A DNA stretch of 64,000 bases, taken from NCBI RefSeq assembly GCF_003335045.1, contig NZ_QOZG01000005.1, positions 124,001-188,000 on the forward strand, in the 5' to 3' direction. The notes under the pieces are model-generated. The model ran no database searches. It worked only from the letters and a program-made list of their open reading frames with translations, and was not told where the DNA came from. A program made the translations under genes and the position numbers. Of this stretch, positions 34,376 to 43,997 are shown in pieces. The DNA comes from Paramesorhizobium salinisoli (lineage in GTDB: Bacteria > Pseudomonadota > Alphaproteobacteria > Rhizobiales > Rhizobiaceae). The first letter of the stretch is position 1. Every line of letters starts with the position of its first letter.

Positions 34376-36658
34376 CTATCCGTTCACCCGCCGCACGTCG
34401 CTGACGCAGGCGCTTTCCTTCAATTGCGAGATGATGCGGTTGAGGTGCTTCAGATCCCATACTTCGAGATCCATGACCATTTCAGTGAAATCCGGCGCGG
34501 CGCGTACCATCGACAGATTCTGGATATTGGCGTCGTTGGCGGCGGCGACCTGGGCGATCTCGGCCAGGGATCCCGGCGAATTGATCGCCGAGACGCTGAT
34601 ACGCGCCGGGAAACGCTCCTTCATCTGCTCGTCGATATCCCAGCGCACGTCGATCCAGCGCTCCGGCTGGTCGTCATAGGCGGTCAGCGCCGGCGACTGG
34701 ATCGGGTAGATGGTGATGCCCGCACCGGGCTGCAGGATGCCGACGATACGGTCGCCCGGCACAGCGCCTTCCGGCGAGAAACGCACAGGCAGATCGCCGC
34801 TCGTTCCCCTGATCGGCAAAGCGCGCTTTCCGCCGCTCTCCGTTCTTGCCCCGGCTGCCAGCCTGGCGCCCGCTTCACCACCTGCCTCGCTGCCTGCCTC
34901 GCCGCCTGTCTCACCACCTTCGGGCACCTTGAAGATCATGCCGGCGGCGTTCTGGATATTGAACCAGCCCTTCTCGCCGCGATTGGCCGGGCTTTGCAGC
35001 GTGACGCGGGTATCCTGATAATCGGGATAGACGGCCTTGACCACGTCGGTCGAGGGCAGTTCGCCGCGCCCGACGGCGGCCAGCACGTCCTCCACGTCCT
35101 TGCGCGCCAGGCGTGGCAGACCCTGTTTCAGGCTGTCCTTGGAAAAGGTCTTGCCCGCGCGCTCGAAAGCGCGCTCGAGGATGCGCATGCCGAGCCCGGA
35201 ATATTGCTTGCGAACGGCGGAGCGGGTGGCGCGGCGGATGGCGGCGCGGGCCTTGCCGGTGACGACGACGGACTCCCAGGCGGCGGGCGGCACCTGCGCC
35301 TTCGAGCGGATGATCTCCACCTCGTCGCCGTTCTGCAATTCCGTCATCAGCGGCATGATGCGTCCGTTGACCTTGGCGCCGACGCAACTGTCGCCGACAT
35401 CGGTGTGCACCGCATAGGCGAAGTCGATCGGAGTCGCGCCACGCGGCAGGGCGATCAGACGGCCTTTCGGCGTGAAGCAGAAAACCTGGTCCTGGAAGAG
35501 CTCCAGCTTGGTATGTTCGAGGAACTCTTCCGGATTGTCACCTTCAGCCAAAGCCTCGATGGTCTGGCGCAGCCAGGCGTAGGCGTTGGTCTCGGTCGAG
35601 ATGACATGCGGATTTTCCGCGCTGCCGCGATCCTTGTAGATGGAATGCGCCGCCACGCCATATTCTGCGATCTCATCCATCTCGCGCGTGCGTATCTGCA
35701 ATTCGACACGCTGGCGCGACGGGCCGATGATGGTGGTGTGGATGGAGCGATAGTCGTTCTGCTTCGGCGTCGAGATATAGTCCTTGAAACGCCCCGGCAC
35801 CATTGACCAGGACGTATGGATGATGCCCAGCGCCTGATAGCATTCCTCGATCGTATCGACCACGACGCGGAAACCGAAAATATCCGACAATTGCTCGAAT
35901 GAAAGCGCCTTGGTCTCCATCTTGCGGAAGACCGACCAGGGCTGTTTCTGGCGGCTCTTGACGCTCGCCCTGATGCCCTTCTTCTCGAAAAGATCGGAGA
36001 GATCGTGCTCGATCTTCTGCAGGACGCCGCGGTTCTTCTCCAGAAGCTCTGCAAGGCGGTCGGTAACGGCCTTCCACGCTTCGGGATTGATATAGCGGAA
36101 CGCCAGTTCCTCCAGTTCCTCACGCATGTCCTGCATGCCCATGCGACCGGCGAGCGGCGCATAGATATCCATCGTCTCCTCGGCGATGCGCAGGCGCTTG
36201 TCCTCACGCATGACGCCGAGCGTGCGCATGTTGTGGAGCCGGTCGGCGAGCTTGACCAACAGCACGCGCACATCCTCGGAGATCGCCAGGAGCAACTTGC
36301 GCAGGTTTTCCGCCTGGACCGCCTTCTTGGAGACAAGGTCGAGCTTCTTCAGCTTGGTCAGCCCCTCGACCAGCTTGCCGATATCGGGGCCGAACAGCCG
36401 GTCGATCTCCTGTCGCGTCGCGGTGGTGTCCTCGATGGTGTCGTGCAGGAGCGCGATGGCGATGGTCGCCTCATCGAGATGCATGTCGGTGAGGATGGCG
36501 GCGACTTCGAGCGGGTGGGAGAAATAGGGATCGCCGGATGCCCGTTTCTGGGTGCCATGCTTTTGCATGGCATAGACATAGGCCTTGTTGAGAAGCGCCT
36601 CGTTGACCTCTGGCTTGTAACGCTGGACGCGTTCCACAAGCTCGTACTGGCGCATCAT
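34376..36658 (-). CDS. rsh: bifunctional (p)ppGpp synthetase/hydrolase
   Basis: About 760 residues from the start MMRQYELVERVQRYKP. It has an HD hydrolase domain (HDTIEDT near 75 and the DRLHNMRTL block near 142), a RelA/SpoT synthetase domain (about 240-350, with YRSIHTTI), a TGS domain (about 390-450, FTPKGRLIALPRGATPIDFAYAVHT) and a C-terminal ACT domain (about 680-758). It makes and degrades the starvation alarmone and is known in Brucella to affect virulence gene expression. A low-complexity Gly-Glu-Ala linker (EGGETGGEAGSEAGGEAG) near 615 lies before the ACT domain. It lies downstream of rpoZ. Confidence 0.96.
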   Translation of the reverse strand: MMRQYELVERVQRYKPEVNEALLNKAYVYAMQKHGTQKRASGDPYFSHPLEVAAILTDMHLDEATIAIALLHDTIEDTTATRQEIDRLFGPDIGKLVEGLTKLKKLDLVSKKAVQAENLRKLLLAISEDVRVLLVKLADRLHNMRTLGVMREDKRLRIAEETMDIYAPLAGRMGMQDMREELEELAFRYINPEAWKAVTDRLAELLEKNRGVLQKIEHDLSDLFEKKGIRASVKSRQKQPWSVFRKMETKALSFEQLSDIFGFRVVVDTIEECYQALGIIHTSWSMVPGRFKDYISTPKQNDYRSIHTTIIGPSRQRVELQIRTREMDEIAEYGVAAHSIYKDRGSAENPHVISTETNAYAWLRQTIEALAEGDNPEEFLEHTKLELFQDQVFCFTPKGRLIALPRGATPIDFAYAVHTDVGDSCVGAKVNGRIMPLMTELQNGDEVEIIRSKAQVPPAAWESVVVTGKARAAIRRATRSAVRKQYSGLGMRILERAFERAGKTFSKDSLKQGLPRLARKDVEDVLAAVGRGELPSTDVVKAVYPDYQDTRVTLQSPANRGEKGWFNIQNAAGMIFKVPEGGETGGEAGSEAGGEAGARLAAGARTESGGKRALPIRGTSGDLPVRFSPEGAVPGDRIVGILQPGAGITIYPIQSPALTAYDDQPERWIDVRWDIDEQMKERFPARISVSAINSPGSLAEIAQVAAANDANIQNLSMVRAAPDFTEMVMDLEVWDLKHLNRIISQLKESACVSDVRRVNG

Positions 36659-36750
36659 CGACCGGCTCTCCTCATCACACAAACATGCGCCGCAGCTTCG
36701 GGCCACGGCGCATGTCGAAATAGACATTGAAAGGGTAAATACGCTCTGAT

Positions 36751-36774
36751 TTTTTTACGCCGCAGCGTAAAAAA
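36751..36774. promoter_or_regulatory. hairpin between rpoZ and rsh
   Basis: TTTTTTACGC / GCGTAAAAAA form a perfect 10-bp inverted repeat with a CGCA loop. It could attenuate or partly terminate the rpoZ transcript before rsh, but it has a weak A/T stem with only four G/C pairs at the loop and no long U tract after it on the minus strand. Confidence 0.45.
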
Positions 36775-36790
36775 GCGTACTTCTCCGCTA

Positions 36791-37195
36791 TCAGTAGTCG
36801 TCGCTCTTTTCGGGAGCGACAAGGCCTTCGATGCCGGCCAGAAGCTCTTCTTCCGACATGCGGTCGAACGAAACAACGTCGTCTTCGTCCGCATCGGCAA
36901 CCACGGCGGCGACTTCCTCGGCGCTGCCCGTCAACTGCGGCACGGCCACCGCCTCGGGCTCATCCACTTCCACATGCTTCTGCAGCGAGTGGATCAGATC
37001 TTCCTTCAGATCACCCGGCGAGAGCGTCTCGTCCGCGATCTCGCGGAGAGCCACGACCGGGTTCTTGTCATTGTCGCGATCGATCGTGATGTGAGCGCCC
37101 TGCGAAATCTGACGCGCACGGTGGCTTGCCAGCAATACCAGCTCGAACCGGTTTTCAACCTTGTCGACGCAATCCTCAACGGTGACGCGGGCCAT
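36791..37195 (-). CDS. rpoZ: DNA-directed RNA polymerase omega subunit
   Basis: A protein of 134 residues beginning [31 protein letters not shown], the conserved omega N-terminus that clasps the beta-prime subunit. The second half (about 70-134) is acidic ([22 protein letters not shown]) and matches the extended alphaproteobacterial form. It is immediately upstream of rsh, as in many bacteria, linking polymerase and stringent response. Confidence 0.96.
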   Translation of the reverse strand: MARVTVEDCVDKVENRFELVLLASHRARQISQGAHITIDRDNDKNPVVALREIADETLSPGDLKEDLIHSLQKHVEVDEPEAVAVPQLTGSAEEVAAVVADADEDDVVSFDRMSEEELLAGIEGLVAPEKSDDY

Positions 37196-37543
37196 TGGGT
37201 GCCCCTTTCATATTTCAAGTCGATTGACGGGATTTCCCTGCACATAGCGCTTGCGCCTATAAAAAACAAGCAAAAGCGGCATGAGCGTGACTGCACATCG
37301 CATCTTCGACGACGGCCTCCGCAACTTGCAGGCACAGGGAAGCACCCCCGCTATACAGAAACTATACAGGATTTGCACGCAAAAATACTATAACGCAACC
37401 TTATTGCAACCATAGATTGCTTGGATTTTATTAACAATCGTGTACAAGGGCGAAACGGCATGGTTAACATTTTGCCTACGCTCACCTAAATTTCAGTCGG
37501 TTTCCCCAATGCGTGTGAAACCGTAAGAATGGATTTTTGAAAC
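37196..37543. other. intergenic region between rpoZ and the NYN gene
   Basis: A divergent gap of 348 bp that must hold the promoters of rpoZ and the NYN gene. It is A/T-rich around 37380-37450 (several TTATT and TTAAC runs) but I see no confident -35/-10 pair, palindrome or small gene. Confidence 0.5.
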
Positions 37544-38122
37544 ATGTTCGATTCCCGCGAGAAAATCGCGCTATTCGTCGACGGTGCCAATCTCTACGCC
37601 GCATCCAAAACACTCGGGTTCGATATAGACTACCGCAAGCTGCTCAAAGCATTCCAGAAGCGCGGCTACCTTCTTCGGGCCTATTACTATACGGCGCTGG
37701 TAGAAGACCAGGAATACTCCTCGATCCGCCCGCTGATCGACTGGCTCGACTATAATGGCTACAGGGTCGTTACCAAGGCAGCCAAGGAATTCACCGACTC
37801 GGCCGGTCGCCGCAAGGTCAAGGGCAATATGGATATCGAACTGACGGTCGATGCCATGCAATTGACTGATACGGTCGATCATTTCGTCATCTTCTCAGGC
37901 GATGGCGACTTCCGCTCGCTGGTTGAAGCGCTGCAGCGCAAGGGCCGCAAGGTCAGTGTCGTCTCGACGCTCACCACGCAGCCTCCGATGATCTCCGACG
38001 ATCTGCGCCGCCAGGCCGATCATTTCATCGACCTGATTTCGCTCAAGAGCGAGATCGGCCGCGATCCTTCCGAACGTCCGGTGCGGCGTCAGGAAACGGA
38101 AGAGGACGACGGCGACTATTGA
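37544..38122 (+). CDS. NYN domain protein (LabA/DUF88-like, PIN-fold ribonuclease)
   Basis: A protein of 192 residues. The NYN domain has its metal-binding acidic residues in IALFVDGANLYAA near 6-18, KGNMDIELTVDAMQLT near 86-101 and VIFSGDGDFRSLVEAL near 108-123 (D-x-D and SGDGDF pattern). This family is predicted to cut RNA; LabA-type members are common in alphaproteobacteria. The tail is charged (RPVRRQETEEDDGDY). It lies 30 bp upstream of the uracil-DNA glycosylase gene on the same strand. Confidence 0.9.
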   Translation: MFDSREKIALFVDGANLYAASKTLGFDIDYRKLLKAFQKRGYLLRAYYYTALVEDQEYSSIRPLIDWLDYNGYRVVTKAAKEFTDSAGRRKVKGNMDIELTVDAMQLTDTVDHFVIFSGDGDFRSLVEALQRKGRKVSVVSTLTTQPPMISDDLRRQADHFIDLISLKSEIGRDPSERPVRRQETEEDDGDY

Positions 38123-38152
38123 TCATCGGGCTCTGTCGCGGCATTAGGAAGC

Positions 38153-38827
38153 ATGATTTCAGAACCCTCGCCCGACTGCGCCATCTGCCCTCGCCTGCAT
38201 GCCTTCATAGCCGAGTGGCGTGACAAGGAACCGGACTGGCACAACGCGCCCGTCCCGCCTTTTCTTGCCAGCGGAGGCGATGACAGTGTCCAGCTCCTGA
38301 TCGTCGGGCTCGCGCCGGGCTTACGCGGGGCGAACCGGACGGGGCGTCCCTTCACCGGCGACTATGCCGGCGATCTGCTCTATCGCACGTTGGGCGATTT
38401 CGGTTTCGCACGCGGAAAATTCGAGGCGCGGCCGGATGACAGCCTGGAACTGGTCGGCGCAGCCATCGTCAACGCCGTGCGCTGCGTACCGCCCGAGAAC
38501 AAGCCGACGGGCGCTGAAATCAACCATTGCCGGCAGTTTCTCACACCGGTCATCAGGCGCTTTCCCAATCTGCGCGCTATCGTGACGCTCGGCACCATCG
38601 CGCATCAGTCGACCATTCGCGCGCTCGGCAAGCCGGTCTCGAAATACCCTTTCGGCCACGCCCGGATGGGCATCATCGACGATCTCCGGATTTTTTCGAG
38701 CTACCATTGCTCGCGGTACAACACCAATACCGGCGTGCTGACGGAGCAGATGTTTCGTGACGTATTCAGATCGGTGCGGGACTTTCTCGACGGCAAAGCC
38801 GGAACAGGGCTCGACGGCAAAGCCTGA
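38153..38827 (+). CDS. family 5 uracil-DNA glycosylase (UdgB-like)
   Basis: A protein of 224 residues. Cys9 and Cys12 (CAICPR) begin the Fe-S cluster set, with further Cys at VNAVRCVPPENKP near 100 and SYHCSRYN near 183. Motif A is GLAPGLRGANRTGRPFTGDYAGDLL near 52-76 and motif B HCSRYNTNTG. These define family 5 enzymes, which remove uracil and some deaminated purines. The last residues (DGKAGTGLDGKA) come from a 24-bp tandem repeat, and the stop codon was made by one base change in the second unit. Confidence 0.9.
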   Translation: MISEPSPDCAICPRLHAFIAEWRDKEPDWHNAPVPPFLASGGDDSVQLLIVGLAPGLRGANRTGRPFTGDYAGDLLYRTLGDFGFARGKFEARPDDSLELVGAAIVNAVRCVPPENKPTGAEINHCRQFLTPVIRRFPNLRAIVTLGTIAHQSTIRALGKPVSKYPFGHARMGIIDDLRIFSSYHCSRYNTNTGVLTEQMFRDVFRSVRDFLDGKAGTGLDGKA

Positions 38828-38857
38828 ACGGGGCTCGACGGCAAAGCCGGAACAGGG
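38786..38857. repeat. 24-bp tandem repeat (three copies) at the 3-prime end of the glycosylase gene
   Basis: Units begin at 38786, 38810 and 38834 (core CTCGACGGCAAAGCC). Units 1 and 3 read GCCGGAACAGGG in this frame while unit 2 reads GCCTGAACGGGG, creating the stop. Unit 3 ends 4 bases before the smpB stop on the other strand. It is a plausible variable-number marker locus. Confidence 0.9.
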
Positions 38858-38861
38858 ATAG

Positions 38862-39338
38862 CTATCCCTTGTCGCGCAGGAGACGGGATTTTTCGCGGCT
38901 CCAATCGCGCTTCTTCTCGGTCTCGCGCTTGTCGTGTAGCTTTTTGCCGCGAGCGACTGCCAGTTCCAGCTTGGCCCGGCCGCGATCGTTGAAATAGAGC
39001 TTCAGCGGCACGACCGTCATGCCTTCGCGATTGACCGAATTGGCAAGGCGCGCCATTTCCCGGCGGCTCACCAGCAGCTTGCGCAGGCGGCGCGGATCGT
39101 GATTGAAGCGGTTTCCCTGCGTATATTCCGGAATATAGGAATTGATCAGCCAGAACTCGCCGTTCTCGAAGCTCGCATAGCTTTCGGCGATGTTGGCCTG
39201 GTTGGAACGCAGCGATTTGACCTCCGTGCCTTGCAGCACGAGACCCGCCTCTAGCGTATCGAGGATTTCGAAATTGTAGCGCGCCTTGCGGTTTTCCGCG
39301 ATGAGTTTGCGCGCTGGAGCGTTTTTTGGCTTGTTCAT
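38862..39338 (-). CDS. smpB: SsrA-binding protein SmpB
   Basis: A protein of 158 residues. It has the SmpB blocks [30 protein letters not shown] near 15-44, [30 protein letters not shown] near 54-83 and the basic tail [21 protein letters not shown]. It brings tmRNA to stalled ribosomes in trans-translation. It lies downstream of dapA on the same strand. No tmRNA gene is visible in this window. Confidence 0.97.
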   Translation of the reverse strand: MNKPKNAPARKLIAENRKARYNFEILDTLEAGLVLQGTEVKSLRSNQANIAESYASFENGEFWLINSYIPEYTQGNRFNHDPRRLRKLLVSRREMARLANSVNREGMTVVPLKLYFNDRGRAKLELAVARGKKLHDKRETEKKRDWSREKSRLLRDKG

Positions 39339-39385
39339 GATGCTTTATATATAAGGCGGCTCAGAGAGGACAGCGCCGCCGAATA

Positions 39386-40267
39386 TTAATTGATAAGCCC
39401 CGCATGCTTCATAGCAAGGTCGATGCGTCCGGCCGTCTCCGGTTCGATCGGCACCAGCGGCGAGCGCAGCGTGTTCTCCATGCGCCCCAGATGCGCCAGC
39501 GCATATTTCACGCCACCCGGATTGGGTTCGATAAAGAGCGCCTTGTGCAACGGCATCAACCGGTCCTGGATGCCCAGCGCCGTGGCGAAATCGCCCGCAA
39601 GGCAGGCCTTCTGGAGTTCAGAGCAAAGACGCGGCGCGACATTGGCCGTCACGGAAATGCAACCTGCTCCGCCATGCGCGTTGAAACCGAGAGCGGATGC
39701 ATCCTCGCCGGAAAGCTGGATGAAATCGTTGCCGCAGGTGATGCGTTGTTCGGAAACGCGCTCGACCTTGCCCGTCGCATCCTTGACGCCCACGATGTTC
39801 TTGTGGTCGCGGACAAGCGATCCCATCGTCTCGGGCGTCATGTCGATGATAGAGCGGCCGGGGATATTATAGATGATCACCGGCAGGGATACTGCCTTGG
39901 CCACCTGCGAATAATGCGCGTAGAGGCCGCGCTGGTTCGGCTTGTTGTAATAAGGGGTGACAACGAGCACGGCATCGGCACCAGCCTTTTCGGCATGCTG
40001 GGCAAGCTCGATGGATTCGCGCGTATTATTGGAACCCGCACCGGCAATAACAGGGACCCGGCCCTTCGTCTCCTCGATGCAGACCTCGACGACACGCTTG
40101 TGCTCAGCATGGGAAAGCGTCGGGGACTCGCCCGTCGTGCCGACCGGAACCAGCCCGTGCGAGCCTTCCTCGATCTGCCAGTTCACCAGTGCACGGAAGG
40201 CTTTCTCGTCAAACGCACCATTTGCATCGAATGGCGTGACAAGTGCCGTAATGGACCCCTTCAGCAT
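39386..40267 (-). CDS. dapA: 4-hydroxy-tetrahydrodipicolinate synthase
   Basis: About 293 residues from the start [17 protein letters not shown] at 40267. It condenses pyruvate with aspartate semialdehyde on the path to lysine and peptidoglycan diaminopimelate. Active-site blocks: [12 protein letters not shown] near 40, the catalytic Tyr in IIYNIPGRS near 132, and the Schiff-base Lys in [10 protein letters not shown] near 158. The longer frame to 40351 is not used. It is divergent from the lytic transglycosylase gene. Confidence 0.95.
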   Translation of the reverse strand: MLKGSITALVTPFDANGAFDEKAFRALVNWQIEEGSHGLVPVGTTGESPTLSHAEHKRVVEVCIEETKGRVPVIAGAGSNNTRESIELAQHAEKAGADAVLVVTPYYNKPNQRGLYAHYSQVAKAVSLPVIIYNIPGRSIIDMTPETMGSLVRDHKNIVGVKDATGKVERVSEQRITCGNDFIQLSGEDASALGFNAHGGAGCISVTANVAPRLCSELQKACLAGDFATALGIQDRLMPLHKALFIEPNPGGVKYALAHLGRMENTLRSPLVPIEPETAGRIDLAMKHAGLIN

Positions 40268-40507
40268 CGGTGAACTCCCAGATATATGCTCGATATGTGT
40301 AAAAACGATGCGGCTGGCCTGCCGCGAGGCGCTGCACCATAGTCTTGCCACAGGTCTGGAGCAAGGGCATTTGACAGAAGTTTGACAGGTTCAAGACCGG
40401 CGGTCCGATAACCTTTCGTTAACGTTGCTTTCACTGATCGGCTCTTATGATTGGCCACTATCGCTGGCCTCTAAACAAACACAGATGGCACAGGGCGGAA
40501 ACCTTCC

Positions 40508-42664
40508 TTGAGTAAATCTCCGAATTCTGATCTGGTCTTGTTCATGCAATCAGCAGTTTCAGGACGAAACATCTGGCGTAAGGCCCTCCTCACCGGCTGC
40601 GTTATGGCTGTCGGCATGCCGGAACTTGCGCAGGCGCAAGTCCTGCCAGCCCCTCCCGGGCATGTGCCGGTACCCTATGCCAGCCCGTTTGCCCCAACCG
40701 CGACGCGGCAAGTGCCGGCAGCGCTGGTCAAGCCCGATCCTGTCATCACCTCCGGCATCGTTCAGCCGGAGCGGCCTGGCGCGATCGATGGGACGTTGAA
40801 GACCGGGCTGGACGCGCTCTACGGCAAGGATGCCAGACGCGCCATGGCGATCCGCAACGGCATGCCGCGTCAATCGCTCGACCGGCAGATCCTGACCTGG
40901 GCAATCGGGCTTTCCGGCGCCAACGGCGTATCGAGCGCGGATATTGCGGAAGCTGCCGAGGAATTGCAGGGCTGGCCCGGCATGGCAGCACTACGCCGTA
41001 ATTCGGAGTACGCCATCTATAAAGAGAACCCTCCCGCACGGGTGGTGATCTCAGCCTTCGGGAATACGAAGCCGAAGACGAGCGAAGGCATGATCATCCT
41101 TGCCCGCGCCTATCTGGCGGAAGGCAACAGAGACAAGGCGCGGCAGGTCCTGGCCCCGGCATGGCGCAATGAGAAACTCGATGCCGGTGACGAGCAGCTC
41201 ATCCTGCGGGAATTCGGGCAGGTTTTGACGCGCGATGATCATATGCATCGCATGTTGCGGATGCTCTACGCAAACCGTATCCAGTCGGCAGGCCGTGTCG
41301 CCAAGCTGGCGAATGCGCAATCGCTCTATGAGGGCTTTGCCGCCGTCGCGCAGAAATCACCCAATGCCGAAAAGAAACTTGCCGCCGTCGACAGTTCCTG
41401 GCGCTCGAATCCGGCCTATATTTTCGCGAGAATTCAGTATCTGCGCCGTAAGGAGCGATATAGCGACGCCGCCGAACTGATGCTGAAGGCGCCACGGGAT
41501 GCTGCTTCCCTTGTCGATCCCGATGCATGGTGGAACGAGCGGCGCTTGCTCTCACGCGAGCTGCTCGATCTGGACAAGCCCGAAATCGCCTATCGCCTCG
41601 CCTCCGCCCATGCGGCCGAGACGCCGGCCATGGCGGCGGAAGCAGAGTTCCATGCCGGCTGGTATGCGTTGCGGGGCCTGAAGGACGCGAAAGCCGCCCA
41701 CCGCCATTTCGCGCGTATCGCGGAGATTTCCTCCCGGCCGATGTCGGCTTCACGCGCCTATTATTGGCTTGGTCGCGCGGCGGAAGCCGGCGCCGGTGGC
41801 GATTCCCGCAATTATTATCGTCGAGCGGCGCATTACGGCACGACCTTTTACGGCCAACTCGCCGCGGCGAAGCTCGGCGAGGCGCGGCTGGAACTGCCCT
41901 ATCCCAAGCCGACCACCGATGACCGGGCACGGTTCGAGCATCGCCATGCGGTGCAGGCGATCCGTCGGCTGGAAGCGATCGGCTATGGCACGCGAGCGGA
42001 TATGCTGTACCGGGATCTCGCGCAGGAACTCGACAGTACAGGCGAAGTGGCGCTCCTGGCCGTCATGGCGGAGCGCAACGGCAAGCATTACGTGGCGCTC
42101 AGGGTCGGCAAGGCGGCAGCGGCGCGCGGCCTGGACGTCGGCGCACTCTCGCATCCGATCGGCGCCATTCCTGATAGTGCCGACATCAAGGGATCGGGAA
42201 AGGCGCTTGCCTATGCCATCGCCCGGCAGGAGAGCGAGTTCAACGTCTCGGCCGTTTCCAGTGCCGGTGCGCGCGGCCTGCTGCAGCTTCTTCCGACAAC
42301 CGCCAAGGAAGTCGCCCAGCGCGCCGGGATGAGCTATTCCAAGCCGCGCCTGACCACCGACGCTGCCTATAACGCCACGCTCGGCTCGCATTTCCTCGGC
42401 GAGCAGATCGACCGTTTCGATGGCTCCTATATCCTGACCTTCGCGGGCTACAACGCCGGACCACGCCGGGCGGCCCAATGGATGGACAGATACGGCGACC
42501 CGCGCGGCAAGCCAATCGATGAGGTCGTCGACTGGATCGAACGCATCCCATACACGGAAACGCGTAATTACGTGCAACGGGTGATGGAGAATTACGAGGT
42601 CTACAAGGCCCGGCTTGATGGCAAGATGGATATCGAGAAGGATCTTGTTCAGGGGCGGAACTGA
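40508..42664 (+). CDS. slt: soluble lytic murein transglycosylase (Slt family)
   Basis: Up to 718 residues. A TTG at 40508 is the longest start; the ATG at 40544 gives a cleaner signal peptide (IWRKALLTGCVMAVGMPELAQA). The large helical superhelix region (about 80-560) precedes a catalytic SLT domain at about 570-690. Catalytic Glu is in AYAIARQESEFNVSAVSSAGARGLLQLLPTT near 570, followed by NATLGSHFLGEQI and YNAGPRRAAQWMDRYGD. It cleaves peptidoglycan with formation of the anhydro sugar and acts in the periplasm. Near dapA, another cell-wall gene. Confidence 0.93.
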   Translation: MSKSPNSDLVLFMQSAVSGRNIWRKALLTGCVMAVGMPELAQAQVLPAPPGHVPVPYASPFAPTATRQVPAALVKPDPVITSGIVQPERPGAIDGTLKTGLDALYGKDARRAMAIRNGMPRQSLDRQILTWAIGLSGANGVSSADIAEAAEELQGWPGMAALRRNSEYAIYKENPPARVVISAFGNTKPKTSEGMIILARAYLAEGNRDKARQVLAPAWRNEKLDAGDEQLILREFGQVLTRDDHMHRMLRMLYANRIQSAGRVAKLANAQSLYEGFAAVAQKSPNAEKKLAAVDSSWRSNPAYIFARIQYLRRKERYSDAAELMLKAPRDAASLVDPDAWWNERRLLSRELLDLDKPEIAYRLASAHAAETPAMAAEAEFHAGWYALRGLKDAKAAHRHFARIAEISSRPMSASRAYYWLGRAAEAGAGGDSRNYYRRAAHYGTTFYGQLAAAKLGEARLELPYPKPTTDDRARFEHRHAVQAIRRLEAIGYGTRADMLYRDLAQELDSTGEVALLAVMAERNGKHYVALRVGKAAAARGLDVGALSHPIGAIPDSADIKGSGKALAYAIARQESEFNVSAVSSAGARGLLQLLPTTAKEVAQRAGMSYSKPRLTTDAAYNATLGSHFLGEQIDRFDGSYILTFAGYNAGPRRAAQWMDRYGDPRGKPIDEVVDWIERIPYTETRNYVQRVMENYEVYKARLDGKMDIEKDLVQGRN

Positions 42665-42685
42665 CGAAGCGCTATCGCTTAAAGC

Positions 42686-42719
42686 ATCGGCCCGAAACCG
42701 TTTCGGGCTTCGGGCCGAT
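42686..42719. terminator. hairpin after slt, possible terminator
   Basis: ATCGGCCCGAA / TTCGGGCCGAT form an 11-bp stem, with a nested CCCGAAA / TTTCGGG alternative. No U tract follows. It lies 22 bases after the slt stop and before the convergent gene ending at 42819. Confidence 0.45.
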
Positions 42720-42818
42720 ACATCAATCCGATAATTTACAGCGCCCGCAGGAACGCCCTGCCCCCCTTGGGATCTGGCCTCGGGTATTTTCAGAATAAAG
42801 TGGAAACGCTCCTAAGAA

Positions 42819-43868
42819 TCAGGCCTTGGGCTTCGGCGTGGTCTTCTTTGCTGCAGGCTTGCGAGCCTGCGGCTTTGCGCTGGTAATGCTTTCAGCAGCG
42901 GTTTCGACCTTTGCAGCAGCCGCCTTGACCGCAGCGACGACACCGGTTTTTGCGCCAGCCTTGCCCGCTGTCATAGCAGGCTTGGCCGCAGCGGCCGTGG
43001 ATTTGCGAGCAGGCGACGGCTTGGTTGACGTGGCCATTGACGTAGGTTTGGCGGCGGCTTTTGCCCCTCCGGCTTTCGCCGTCCCCGTTGTCGCATGACT
43101 GGTCGTGACTTTTCCGGCTTCCACGCGCTTGGTGAAATCGGTACTGCCGCCACTCGCGAGCGCTGCGGCCTCGCTCACCCAATTTTCACGTTGAATACGT
43201 CCGGGGAAGCCGATCTTCCTGTTGATCCAGGCGATTTGCGCAGGAGTCCACGCGGCGATCTGGTCGAAGTGGAAGATACCGACGGCGTTCAATTCCTTTT
43301 CCAACTCGTCGCCCACGCCTCTTATCAGGGTCAGATTATCCGGCTTGCCGCCTCGCGCAGCCTTAAGCGCCATCGGCGGCGTTTCGGCCGCTGTCGCAGT
43401 TGGGGCAGACGAGGTGACGGAGGCGGCCGGCTTCGCAGCCGGTTTCGCTTTCGCTGCGGGCTTTGCCGCAGGTTTTGCCGATGCGCTGACCGAAGCGCTT
43501 GCTGCGGCAGATGCCGCGGTGGCCGGCGTTTTCACTGCGGACGGCTTGTTCACTGCAGACGGCTTGGCTGCCTTGCCCGCGGTTTTGCTCGCCGGCTTGG
43601 CGACGGTCTTTGTCGTCGCGGCTTTCGTCGCCCCGGCTTTCGCCGTTGCGGTCTTCGCCTGGGGCTTCACGACCGAGGCGCCTGATGGCGCAGCCGGTTT
43701 GGCATCGGCGGCAGCCGCGTCAGGAGAATAGGGTATGGCCAGGGCGGATGCAGCCGCAGTACGGCTGTTCGTCGTTGCCGTGTAACGCTTGTACAAGGAT
43801 CCGATCATGCAACCCAGAACGAACGCAACAGCAATCAGTATGGCCAATTGAATGATGAGTAGCAGCAT
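42819..43868 (-). CDS. membrane-anchored histone H1-like protein with helix-hairpin-helix domain
   Basis: A protein of 349 residues with unusual layout. Residues 3-22 are one membrane helix (IIQLAILIAVAFVLGCMIGS). Residues about 35-172 are an Ala, Lys and Pro rich low-complexity region with KPAAK-type repeats like the tails of histone H1. Residues 174-238 fold as a helix-hairpin-helix-like module (DNLTLIRGVGDELEKELNAVG, then FDQIAAWTPAQIAWINRKIGF), also found in some NADH dehydrogenase and ribosomal extension proteins. The rest (about 250-349) is again Lys/Ala rich. Such basic tails could hold DNA or polyanions at the membrane; this is inference. Confidence 0.8.
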   Translation of the reverse strand: MLLLIIQLAILIAVAFVLGCMIGSLYKRYTATTNSRTAAASALAIPYSPDAAAADAKPAAPSGASVVKPQAKTATAKAGATKAATTKTVAKPASKTAGKAAKPSAVNKPSAVKTPATAASAAASASVSASAKPAAKPAAKAKPAAKPAASVTSSAPTATAAETPPMALKAARGGKPDNLTLIRGVGDELEKELNAVGIFHFDQIAAWTPAQIAWINRKIGFPGRIQRENWVSEAAALASGGSTDFTKRVEAGKVTTSHATTGTAKAGGAKAAAKPTSMATSTKPSPARKSTAAAAKPAMTAGKAGAKTGVVAAVKAAAAKVETAAESITSAKPQARKPAAKKTTPKPKA

Positions 43869-43997
43869 GCGGGCATCTCCTTCAGGCGAAAGGCCTCATC
43901 CGGCACAGAATGACAGTTCAGTCTCGGGCCCAGGTCTCGGGCAAATTACAAAACGGATACTAAAGTTTTCGTCAGTGCTTTACATCTGAAAGTCGCA

